Shown in pieces: positions 22,957 through 30,103 of a stretch of 30,103 nt of DNA (positions within the stretch are counted from its first letter, which is position 1; each line of letters begins with the position of its first letter). The position numbers and the translations under genes were made by a program. The notes below the pieces were generated by a model. The model made no database searches and was not told where the DNA came from. It saw only the letters and a program-made list of their open reading frames with translations. Source of the stretch: Chitinophagaceae bacterium UBA2791 (GTDB lineage: Bacteria > Bacteroidota > Bacteroidia > Chitinophagales > Chitinophagaceae); the NCBI GenBank assembly GCA_002352105.1, contig DEHV01000055.1:833-30935 (forward strand). The letters are read 5' to 3'.

Positions 22957-25836
22957 ATGGATAACATGGATATTGAAGCGGCGCTTAGAAAGATATTGCC
23001 TGCCGACCGTATCAAGACACGGTATATAGACCTGGTTTCGTATGGCGCAGATGCGGGGTTTTATTATCTGCTGCCCAAAGCGGTGGCGCGCCCCGTAAAT
23101 GAAGAAGAGGTCATTGCCTTGTTTGATTTTTCCCGGCGCCACCATATACCATTGACGTTTCGTACAGGGGGCACCAGCCTTTCCGGGCAGTCGATAACGG
23201 ATGGCATACTGGTAGACCTCAGCCAGTTCTGGAACCGGATGCAGATAGAGGCGCAAGGCGCTTTGGTGCGCGTACAGCCAGGGATCACCGGCGCCATGGT
23301 AAATGCCTACCTGCGGAAATTTCAGCGAAAGATCGGTCCGGACCCCTCCAGTATCAGTTCGGCCATGATGGGAGGCATCCTGTCCAATAATTCAAGCGGC
23401 ATGTGCTGCGGCGTAAAGGATAACGCTTACCATACCACGAAATATATCCGTTTTATTCTCCCCGATGGCAAAGTCTTCAATACCGAACGCCCCGAAGATT
23501 ATTCCCGGTTTGAAAAGGAACGCCCCGATATATTCAATGAGCTGTTGCAATTGAGAACGGAGATCATCCGCAACCCTGAGCTCCATGATAAGATCAGGAA
23601 AAAATACAAGACCAAAAATACCGTCGGTTATGCGCTGAATGCGCTGATCGATCATGAGCATCCATTGGATATCATGGCCAGGCTGCTGATCGGTGGAGAA
23701 GGCACGCTGGCATTTATCTCGGAAGCGGTATTGCAAACCGTTCCCGACCATCCCTGTAAGGCGACATCCTTATTGTATTTCCCGGATATTTATGCGGCCT
23801 GCCAGGCGATCGTTCCCCTGCGCGACGCAGGCGCGGAAGCGGTGGAACTGATGGACAGGGCTTCTTTGCGGTCTGTGGAACGTATTCCCGGCATGCCCGC
23901 GGTAGTGCAGACCCTGCCTGCCCCGGCTGCTGCCCTGCTGGTGGAATTCCAGGAAAAAGAACTGGAAATCCTTAGGCAAAAAGTAGATCGCTTCCTGGGG
24001 CTTACGCCTGCGCTTTCCTTATTGTATGCTCCGGCGTTTACCTATGATCATAAGGAACAGCAATTCCTATGGAAGGTGCGCAAGGGCCTTTTCCCTGCCG
24101 TGGGCGCGGTCAGGCGGAGCGGCACAACGGTAGTGTTGGAAGATGTTGCCTTTCCGGTGGAAAAATTAGGCGACGCCATCATCGACCTGCAACGGCTGTT
24201 CGCAACATTCCGGTACGATAACGCCATTATTTTCGGACATGCCAAGGATGGAAATATCCATTTCGTGGTTACGCAATCCTTTAACGAACAGGAGGAGGTC
24301 GGGCGTTATGATCGTTTCCTGAATGCAGTGGTAGACCTGGTCGTGAAGAAATACGATGGGACGCTTAAGGCGGAGCATGGAACGGGACGCAATATGGCGC
24401 CATTTGTCGAAACGGAATGGGGAGGCGAAGCCTATCGCATCATGAAGCGGCTGAAACAAACCATCGATCCCCTCGGCTTGCTGAACCCGGGGGTAATTAT
24501 CAATGACGATCCAAAACTGCATATCAGGAACCTGAAAGAGCTTCCGACCGTAGAAGAGGAAGTGGACAAATGTATTGAATGCGGTTATTGCGAGCACAAA
24601 TGTCCCAGCAGGGATGTAACGTTAACGCCAAGACGAAGGATCGTAGCGCGAAGAGAGCTGGCCAAATTAAAGCTGTCGGGCGAAGATCAAAAATACAAGC
24701 TGCTGCTTCAGCAATACCAATACGATGGGTTGGATACCTGCTCGGTAGACGGACTCTGTGCGACAGCCTGCCCGGTAGACATTAATACCGGCGACCTGGT
24801 AAAAAGACTCCGGCGGGAGAATCATTCTGCATTCGCCAACCGTGTGGCGTTATGGGTGGCTGGAAATTTTAAGATGGTGGAAATGCTCGCGAGGTTCGGC
24901 TTAAAAACAGGCTCAATCATCAATGCCATTTTCGGGGCCAGGACCATGACCGTCCTAACCCGCCTGGCGCGAAAGGTCTCCGGCGCCATTCCTCTTTGGT
25001 CGACCCGGCTTAACGCTCCTCCGGCAATTCCCCGGCGCGCAAAGGAAAACAGCGGCAAAGCGCAGGCGTTCCGGTCTTCTGCCGATGCGGAAAAAAACTT
25101 TCAGGATAAGGGGGCTATTGTTTATTTCGCCGCCTGCATTTCGAGACTGCTGGGGGCGGGAGAGGGCGGCAAAAAAAATATCATGGAAACCTTCCTCAGC
25201 GTTTCGGCGAAAGCCGGCATAGAAGTGATCCTTCCCGAAAAGATGGCCGGGACCTGCTGCGGCCAGATATTTTCTTCAAAGGGCTACCAGGACGCTTACC
25301 GGTTTACGGTAAATAAGATAATAGACAGGTTATGGGAAACCAGCATGGAAGGAAGGCTGCCGGTGGTTACGGATGTAAGCTCCTGCGCATATACCTTGAT
25401 GAATATCCGCCCTGCGCTATCGGAGATCAATAAACAGCGGTTCGACCGGTTAAAGATCATGGACAGCGTTCAATATCTCTATGAGCGGGTAATACCGGCA
25501 TCGCCTGCGGTTGTTAAAAAAGGCAGTATTGTGTTGCATCCCGTATGCTCGCTGCAAAAAATGGGAACTCAGCAGCAGTTTGTAGCGGTCGCCAAGCATT
25601 TTGCGGGATCTGTGACCGTGCCTGTCCACGCAGGATGCTGCGGCATGGCCGGCGACAGGGGATTTTTATTTCCTGAACTCACGGCGTCGGCCACCCGAGA
25701 CGAGGCGTTGGAGGTTTCCCAAAACCAATATGACGGCTATTATTCTTCTACAAAGACCTGCGAGATCGCCATGTCGGAAGCAGTAAAGAAAAACTATGAA
25801 TCCATTCTTTACCTCGCCGATGAAGCGTTGTCCTGA
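22957..25836 (+). CDS. FAD- and 4Fe-4S-containing 2-hydroxy-acid dehydrogenase (D-lactate/glycolate type)
   Basis: The 959 residues combine what is often two or three proteins. An FAD-binding domain carries RTGGTSLSGQS (69-79) and DPSSISSAMMGGILSNN. An FAD-oxidase C-terminal domain carries FGHAKDGNIHF and AEHGTGRN. A ferredoxin-like module follows, with CIECGYCEHKCP (Cys539, 542, 545, 549) and CSVDGLCATACP (from Cys595). The C-terminal CCG domain has GTCCGQIF and AGCCGMAGDRG. This is the layout of Dld-II-type D-lactate dehydrogenases and of a GlcD-GlcF fusion. It oxidises a 2-hydroxy acid to a 2-keto acid and passes electrons to the quinone pool or a carrier at the inner face of the membrane. 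Its position right after the hydrolase suggests it removes the hydroxy acid released there. Substrate and stereochemistry are unknown. Confidence 0.92.
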   Translation: MDNMDIEAALRKILPADRIKTRYIDLVSYGADAGFYYLLPKAVARPVNEEEVIALFDFSRRHHIPLTFRTGGTSLSGQSITDGILVDLSQFWNRMQIEAQGALVRVQPGITGAMVNAYLRKFQRKIGPDPSSISSAMMGGILSNNSSGMCCGVKDNAYHTTKYIRFILPDGKVFNTERPEDYSRFEKERPDIFNELLQLRTEIIRNPELHDKIRKKYKTKNTVGYALNALIDHEHPLDIMARLLIGGEGTLAFISEAVLQTVPDHPCKATSLLYFPDIYAACQAIVPLRDAGAEAVELMDRASLRSVERIPGMPAVVQTLPAPAAALLVEFQEKELEILRQKVDRFLGLTPALSLLYAPAFTYDHKEQQFLWKVRKGLFPAVGAVRRSGTTVVLEDVAFPVEKLGDAIIDLQRLFATFRYDNAIIFGHAKDGNIHFVVTQSFNEQEEVGRYDRFLNAVVDLVVKKYDGTLKAEHGTGRNMAPFVETEWGGEAYRIMKRLKQTIDPLGLLNPGVIINDDPKLHIRNLKELPTVEEEVDKCIECGYCEHKCPSRDVTLTPRRRIVARRELAKLKLSGEDQKYKLLLQQYQYDGLDTCSVDGLCATACPVDINTGDLVKRLRRENHSAFANRVALWVAGNFKMVEMLARFGLKTGSIINAIFGARTMTVLTRLARKVSGAIPLWSTRLNAPPAIPRRAKENSGKAQAFRSSADAEKNFQDKGAIVYFAACISRLLGAGEGGKKNIMETFLSVSAKAGIEVILPEKMAGTCCGQIFSSKGYQDAYRFTVNKIIDRLWETSMEGRLPVVTDVSSCAYTLMNIRPALSEINKQRFDRLKIMDSVQYLYERVIPASPAVVKKGSIVLHPVCSLQKMGTQQQFVAVAKHFAGSVTVPVHAGCCGMAGDRGFLFPELTASATRDEALEVSQNQYDGYYSSTKTCEIAMSEAVKKNYESILYLADEALS

Positions 25837-25864
25837 TCGGTTTTCGGAAGCGGCAGGTTTACTG

Positions 25865-25889
25865 AAAGGGCCAGCCTCTTTAGTTTTTT
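25865..25889 (+). terminator. Probable terminator of the catabolic operon
   Basis: AAAGGG (25865-25870) pairs with CTCTTT (25876-25881), including one G-U pair, around a five-base loop, and six T residues follow at 25884-25889. The stem is weak, but the position 29 bp after the oxidase stop is right. Confidence 0.4.
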
Positions 25890-25915
25890 ATCAGCCCGCA
25901 GGTATTTGAAAATGT

Positions 25916-25930
25916 CGGCAAGCTTTGCCG
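25916..25930 (-). terminator. Hairpin downstream of the CE15 gene
   Basis: CGGCAA and TTGCCG form a perfect six-pair stem with a three-base loop 24 bp past the stop of the minus-strand esterase gene. Only a short TTTT follows in that direction, so termination may be weak. Confidence 0.35.
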
Positions 25931-25953
25931 GGGCGCATGTATGACTTGTCTTC

Positions 25954-27228
25954 CTAACGGAGGTATTTGTCTGCAAGATCCATATACCGGTTCCAATCGT
26001 ATAGGGTGATATCGTGTTTGCCTGTCCGGATATGATACCTGACCCTATCGCCTACCGGATGATTTTCAGTAGGCATTTCTTCGCCGTTCAGCCCGGTAAG
26101 CTTGTATAAACGATAAACGGGCTCTGCGTTTTTGGCGGAAAGAAATTCGCCTTTAGGATCGGCCCAGGCGTCCTCGCTTGCGCTGGCCACGTATAGCGGG
26201 CGGGGGGCGATCAGTGATAAAAGCATGTGCTGGTCTACCGGCAGCTGGTCTTCCTTATTGTTATACGTTTTGTATTTGGCGACGAACCAATGCGGGAAGG
26301 CATTATTCAGGTCCCAGATCCTTTCTCCGAATAGTCTGCGGGAAAGCGCCGCGCCGCCCTCTCCCGAATTATTTGAGATGGCTATGGCAAAACGCTGGTC
26401 GTTCGCAGCGGCCCATAAGGCGGTCTTGCCCAGCCTGGAATGGCCCAGCACAATGGTCTTCCCGGCATCCGCGGCAGGATCTGTTTCAAGATAATCCTGT
26501 ATCCGGCTTAACCCCCATGCCCATGCGCTGATGGCGCTCCATGATTCGGGCTGAATATTAAGGCGGTCCTTCAGCGTGGTCCTGAATCCCTGCTTCCATC
26601 CGTCTTTATCGTCTACCTCAATATCTTCATAATGAACAGTGGCGATGCCATATCCTCTTTTGATCGCTTCCTCGATCTCCCACCGGCTGGCCGTCGTACC
26701 TCTTAAAGCCTCTTGCGAAGCCAGGGTCGGAATATCGTCGGGCGTTTCTTTTTTCCAATGCCTGCTGATGAAAATGCCTTTGTCGGCGTTGACGCGGTGA
26801 TTGCCTTTAAAATTGAGCCCCACAAAAACGGGCGCTTTTGATGAATTCCTGGGCAGGTATAAAAGGATATTCATGGAGGGAGCGTCGTTGCCTTCGCCGA
26901 AATAGGCGGTCACCTGTTTCCTGATGGCTGTTCCGTTTAATGCGGTAGTATCAATATCCGTCAGCTCGAAATGCATGCCTTTGGGCCTTCCGGGTATCTT
27001 TCCGTAAACATGCTCTGTAAACAGGCCTAAAACATAAGGTCGCTGCTTTCTTTCCCATTCTTTTGCCGTGGTTATTTTTTTGCCATTGGCCGCCAGCAAG
27101 GGGTCGGGAAGGGTATAAGGGGGGACCTTCGACTCGTCATAGTTGGTCGGGACCGGGCGTTGCGCTGCAACGTAAGCTGAATTCAGAATAGCGGCAAGCA
27201 GGAGAAGGAACACGAATTTCATGATCAT
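25954..27228 (-). CDS. Secreted CE15 glucuronoyl esterase-like protein
   Basis: The 424-residue protein starts with a clear Sec signal peptide (KFVFLLLLAAILNSAYVAA, cleavage near residue 22) and has no lipobox, so it is exported to the periplasm or beyond. The alpha/beta-hydrolase core has the CE15 signature GHSRLGKTALW with nucleophile Ser264. SNNSGEGGAALSRR carries the family's conserved Glu290, APRPLYVASASEDAWADP follows, and a late His405 sits in GKHDITLYDW. CE15 enzymes cleave esters of 4-O-methyl-glucuronate, for example between glucuronoxylan side chains and lignin alcohols. A start at Met3 (27222) is also possible. It is convergent with the catabolic operon and divergent from the PQQ dehydrogenase, which suggests a role in plant cell-wall use. 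Confidence 0.92.
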   Translation of the reverse strand: MIMKFVFLLLLAAILNSAYVAAQRPVPTNYDESKVPPYTLPDPLLAANGKKITTAKEWERKQRPYVLGLFTEHVYGKIPGRPKGMHFELTDIDTTALNGTAIRKQVTAYFGEGNDAPSMNILLYLPRNSSKAPVFVGLNFKGNHRVNADKGIFISRHWKKETPDDIPTLASQEALRGTTASRWEIEEAIKRGYGIATVHYEDIEVDDKDGWKQGFRTTLKDRLNIQPESWSAISAWAWGLSRIQDYLETDPAADAGKTIVLGHSRLGKTALWAAANDQRFAIAISNNSGEGGAALSRRLFGERIWDLNNAFPHWFVAKYKTYNNKEDQLPVDQHMLLSLIAPRPLYVASASEDAWADPKGEFLSAKNAEPVYRLYKLTGLNGEEMPTENHPVGDRVRYHIRTGKHDITLYDWNRYMDLADKYLR

Positions 27229-27355
27229 GATTTAAATATTGTTCTTTGAAGATACCATATTCTCCTGTTTTGAAATAAATGATCTAAACGTCAACAGCGT
27301 TAAGTAACTTAGGCTTTTCCTGAGACGAGATCCCGCAAACCTATTCCAAATTCAG

Positions 27356-29539
27356 ATGAAGCAAATTAAAACGACCAGTCAATCTTTGATCAAGCCCGGT
27401 CTGGCCTGCCTGTTATCGGTTATTCTTTCCTGCAATGCGAACAATGAAAAATACGGCGAGTGGAGCGTCGCGGGGGGAAGCAAAGAAAATATCCGTTATT
27501 CGTCGCTGAAGCAGATAGACACCGCTAATGTGAAGAGCCTTCGGATAGCCTGGGTATACAATACCGGGGATGCGGATACGACCAACCGCTCGCAGATCCA
27601 ATGCAGCCCGATCATAGTGGACAATGTGCTCTACGGCACTTCGCCCATGTTAAAACTAGTGGCGCTAGATGCAGCTACAGGCGCGCTCAAATGGCAATTC
27701 GATTCGAGGGATTCCACCCAGAACAAACGCTGGCGGTCCAGGGCGATGAACATTAACAGGGGCGTAACTTATTGGGAGGAACGCGATGATAAGCGCATAT
27801 TGTATTCAGTGGGATCGGTCTTATTTGCCATAAATGCGGAGACAGGCAAACTTATCACGGATTTTGGCGAGGAAGGAGGAGTGGACTTGCTCAAGGGGTT
27901 GGGAAGAGATGTAGACCACCTGTATGTAATGCCCACTTCTCCGGGAATGATCTATAAAAATTTATATATTGTCGGCGGCCGCACCAATGAGAACCTGCCG
28001 GCCGCCCCTGGCCATATCCGCGCTTTTGACGTTAAAACAGGCAAACAGCAGTGGATATTCCATACCATTCCCCAACCGGGCGAATATGGATATGATACCT
28101 GGAAAGATACTGCCGCATACCGTTTTGCCGGCGCTGTTAACAACTGGTCGGGCTTCAGCCTTGATGAAAAAAGAGGCATCGTGTTTGCGCCTACCGGTTC
28201 GGCTGCTTTCGATTTTTATGGAGGAAAGCGATTGGGCGACAATCTTTTTGCCAACTGCTTGATCGCGCTGGACGCTGCCACCGGCAAGCGGATATGGCAT
28301 TTTCAGACCATCCGTCATGATGTCTGGGATAGGGATCTGCCCACGCCGCCCGCCCTGGTAACGATTACCCGCGAGGGAAAAAAGATCGACGCGGTGGCGC
28401 AGCCCACCAAACATGGCTATGTTTTTGTTTTTGAAAGGGAGACCGGAAAGCCTGTTTTCCCAATAGAGGAAATGAAGGTTCCGACGCATACCGAACTGAT
28501 AGGCGAGGAGCTTTCGCCTACCCAGCCGGCGCCGGTTCTGCCCGAGCCTTTTGCCCGCCAGACATTTACCGAGGCCGATCTGAACGCCCTTGTGCCCGAT
28601 TCTTCTTACCAGGATATCAAACAAAGGTTCAACAGGTACCTTAATGGACATATGTTCGACCCTCCTTCAAAACAAGGCACGGTTGTTTTCCCGGGATTTG
28701 ACGGGGGAGCGGAATGGGGCGGCCCCGCTTTTGATCCTGCAAGCGGTTGGTTATATGTAAATGCCAACGAAATGCCCTGGATACTGAAGATGATCGATGC
28801 CGAGGAAGACGAAGATTATCTGGAAACATATGCCCGCGCAGGGGCGAGATTATACAGGCAGCATTGTATGAGCTGCCATGGCCCCGACCGCCGGGGCGCA
28901 GGCAACTATCCCGCCCTGATAGGAATGGATAAGAAATATGCTATCGGCCAGTTTCACGAGCTGCTGGCAAATGGCCGGAGGATGATGCCTTCTTTCAAGC
29001 AGTTGACGCAACAGGAAAAAGAAGCTATTGCTTCGTTTGTGCTGGAGCGTAAGCAAGAGCAATCGAAACGGTTTGTGCCGGAAAAAAATAAAATAGACAG
29101 CAATGAATTGCAACCTTATTCTTTTACCGGCTACAACAAGTTTCTGACGAAGGAAGGGTATCCCGCCATCAATCCGCCCTGGGGAACGCTCAATGCCATC
29201 AACCTGAATACCGGTAAGATAGAATGGCGGATCCCTTTGGGGGAGTTTCCCGAACTGATGGCGAAAGGCATTCCGGCTACCGGTACCGAGAATTATGGCG
29301 GGCCTGCGGTGACGGCGGGAGGCGTATTGTTTATTGCCGCTACCAGGGATAGTAAATTCAGGGCTATCCACAAAAAGACCGGGGAGATCTTATGGGAAAC
29401 GGTTTTGCCTGCTCCGGGTTATGCCACGCCTTCGGTGTATGCCGTCAATGGAAAACAATATGTGGTGATCGCCTGCGGAGGCGGTAAACTGGGGAGCAGG
29501 TCCGGCGACGCGTATATCGCTTTTGCCCTGCCGGATTAA
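27356..29539 (+). CDS. PQQ-dependent dehydrogenase with inserted cytochrome c domain (lipoprotein)
   Basis: The 727-residue protein begins with a signal peptide ending ILSC, with Cys26 as probable lipid anchor. A PQQ beta-propeller starts with GEWSVAGGSKENIRYSSLKQI and NVKSLRIAWVYNTGD. It contains repeated blade signatures (LDAATGALKWQF, FDVKTGKQQWIFHT, LDAATGKRIWHFQT) and RHDVWDRDLPTPPAL. A c-type cytochrome domain is inserted near residue 490-570 with heme motif CMSCH (Cys504, Cys507, His508) and RRMMPSF as probable Met ligand. The last blades follow (NAINLNTGKIEWRIPLG, GGVLFIAATRDSKFRAIHKKTGEILW). It would oxidise a sugar or alcohol outside the cytoplasm and pass electrons through its own heme to the respiratory chain. 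No PQQ biosynthesis genes are in the window. The substrate is unknown, with aldoses most likely. Confidence 0.92.
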   Translation: MKQIKTTSQSLIKPGLACLLSVILSCNANNEKYGEWSVAGGSKENIRYSSLKQIDTANVKSLRIAWVYNTGDADTTNRSQIQCSPIIVDNVLYGTSPMLKLVALDAATGALKWQFDSRDSTQNKRWRSRAMNINRGVTYWEERDDKRILYSVGSVLFAINAETGKLITDFGEEGGVDLLKGLGRDVDHLYVMPTSPGMIYKNLYIVGGRTNENLPAAPGHIRAFDVKTGKQQWIFHTIPQPGEYGYDTWKDTAAYRFAGAVNNWSGFSLDEKRGIVFAPTGSAAFDFYGGKRLGDNLFANCLIALDAATGKRIWHFQTIRHDVWDRDLPTPPALVTITREGKKIDAVAQPTKHGYVFVFERETGKPVFPIEEMKVPTHTELIGEELSPTQPAPVLPEPFARQTFTEADLNALVPDSSYQDIKQRFNRYLNGHMFDPPSKQGTVVFPGFDGGAEWGGPAFDPASGWLYVNANEMPWILKMIDAEEDEDYLETYARAGARLYRQHCMSCHGPDRRGAGNYPALIGMDKKYAIGQFHELLANGRRMMPSFKQLTQQEKEAIASFVLERKQEQSKRFVPEKNKIDSNELQPYSFTGYNKFLTKEGYPAINPPWGTLNAINLNTGKIEWRIPLGEFPELMAKGIPATGTENYGGPAVTAGGVLFIAATRDSKFRAIHKKTGEILWETVLPAPGYATPSVYAVNGKQYVVIACGGGKLGSRSGDAYIAFALPD

Positions 29540-29593
29540 ACTGGTTAAGGCTCTTTCATTTTTCAATCCTGATAGCGGATCTTCTTAAATTGG

Positions 29594-30103
29594 CTATTCT
29601 TTCATCCTGCCGGATTTTTTCAGATAGCGAACCAGGCCGTACAGCGCCAGGAGCAAAGGAAGTATAATGGCTAATGCGGCGTTTCTTTTGGATTCGCTGT
29701 AATCGGTCAGCTGGGGATAACCGAACAATAGGATCAGGGCGATACCCGTAAGCCATATATACTGCGTATTGTATTCCTTCAGCAGCCATCTTCTGGCATT
29801 GAAGGTAGCGCCGCGGAAAGTATCGGCCAGCCCCGCCAGCGAAGGTATCCACCGGTTGACCCGCCTGGCATAAGCGGCATAGCTTTCGCCGAATTTATTA
29901 GAGAGATAGTTTTCTTCTGCCAGCACAATCGCGTGGTAGATCAGCATGAATACGGGCATCACCACAAAGGTATAAAGCAGGGAATTGGATAAGATGCCAA
30001 CGCCCAACAGCATCAATATATTCCCGACATACAGCGGGTTCCGGCAGTGTTCGAACATGCCGCCGGTTACCAGGGTTTCGGCATATACTTTTCCATCCTT
30101 TCC
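29594..30103 (-). CDS. Isoprenylcysteine/phospholipid methyltransferase-like membrane protein (cut by right edge)
   Basis: The frame is open to the last base of the window, so the N-terminus is missing and 169 residues are visible. HCRNPLYVGNILMLLG and EENYLSNKFGESYAAYARRVNRWIP are the two SAM- and lipid-binding signatures of the ICMT/PEMT family. They are separated by hydrophobic helices and followed by two further membrane segments near the C-terminus. Bacterial members methylate lipids or small thiols, but most have no proven substrate. It is convergent with the PQQ dehydrogenase, whose stop lies 54 bp away, and no strong terminator is seen between them. Confidence 0.85.
   Translation of the reverse strand, partial: GKDGKVYAETLVTGGMFEHCRNPLYVGNILMLLGVGILSNSLLYTFVVMPVFMLIYHAIVLAEENYLSNKFGESYAAYARRVNRWIPSLAGLADTFRGATFNARRWLLKEYNTQYIWLTGIALILLFGYPQLTDYSESKRNAALAIILPLLLALYGLVRYLKKSGRMKE

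Noticed and set aside
27962..28651. 229-codon minus-strand frame opposite the PQQ dehydrogenase gene
   Set aside because: It is a basic, low-complexity product antisense to conserved propeller blades.

Overview
The window looks like a chromosomal segment of a Bacteroidota bacterium, most likely of the family Chitinophagaceae. The signs are a futalosine-pathway MqnA, a YfhO-type membrane protein, start codons mostly without a Shine-Dalgarno sequence, TAnnTTTG-type promoter elements, and protein families typical of that group (DNRLRE lipoprotein, CE15 esterase, PQQ dehydrogenase with an inserted cytochrome c). I saw no tRNA, rRNA, CRISPR array or insertion sequence.

Region 1 (1-12.8 kb) is a surface-polysaccharide locus behind the 3' end of mqnA. 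The plus-strand run holds a small uncharacterised protein, a sugar C-methyltransferase, an FkbM methyltransferase, a GDP-mannose-dehydratase-like SDR with altered active-site residues, and a GT9-type transferase. Next come gmd on the minus strand, a GT2 transferase and a DNRLRE lipoprotein on the plus strand, and a minus-strand group of YfhO protein, SAM methyltransferase and GT4 transferase. The first 7 kb is visibly more AT-rich than the rest. Together the genes could make a GDP-linked, possibly C-methyl-branched, 6-deoxyhexose and transfer it to a glycan.

Region 2 (12.9-15.4 kb) holds a small membrane protein, two possible tiny ORFs, a terminator, a large helical-repeat protein of unknown function, and a 376-bp gap. 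That gap contains a good Bacteroidota promoter followed by an intrinsic terminator on the plus strand and no obvious gene, so it is a candidate small RNA.

Region 3 (15.4-25.8 kb) is a catabolic cluster. A divergent AraC-type regulator, frameshifted at an in-phase A7 slippery run, sits in front of a 3-hydroxybutyrate-dehydrogenase-like SDR, a 3-hydroxyacyl-CoA-dehydrogenase-like protein, an IlvD/EDD sugar-acid dehydratase, two more SDRs, an FAH-family hydrolase and a 959-residue FAD/4Fe-4S oxidase. The order fits a non-phosphorylative route: aldose or aldonate, then 2-keto-3-deoxy acid, then 2,4-diketo acid, then pyruvate plus a 2-hydroxy acid, which the FAD/Fe-S enzyme would oxidise. No transporter, lactonase or kinase gene is visible.

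Region 4 (25.9-30.1 kb) holds a secreted CE15 glucuronoyl esterase-like protein, a divergent lipoprotein PQQ dehydrogenase with an internal cytochrome c domain, and the 3' part of an isoprenylcysteine-methyltransferase-like membrane protein cut by the right edge. These could supply extracytoplasmic hydrolysis and oxidation ahead of the region 3 route, but that link is inferred from proximity only.
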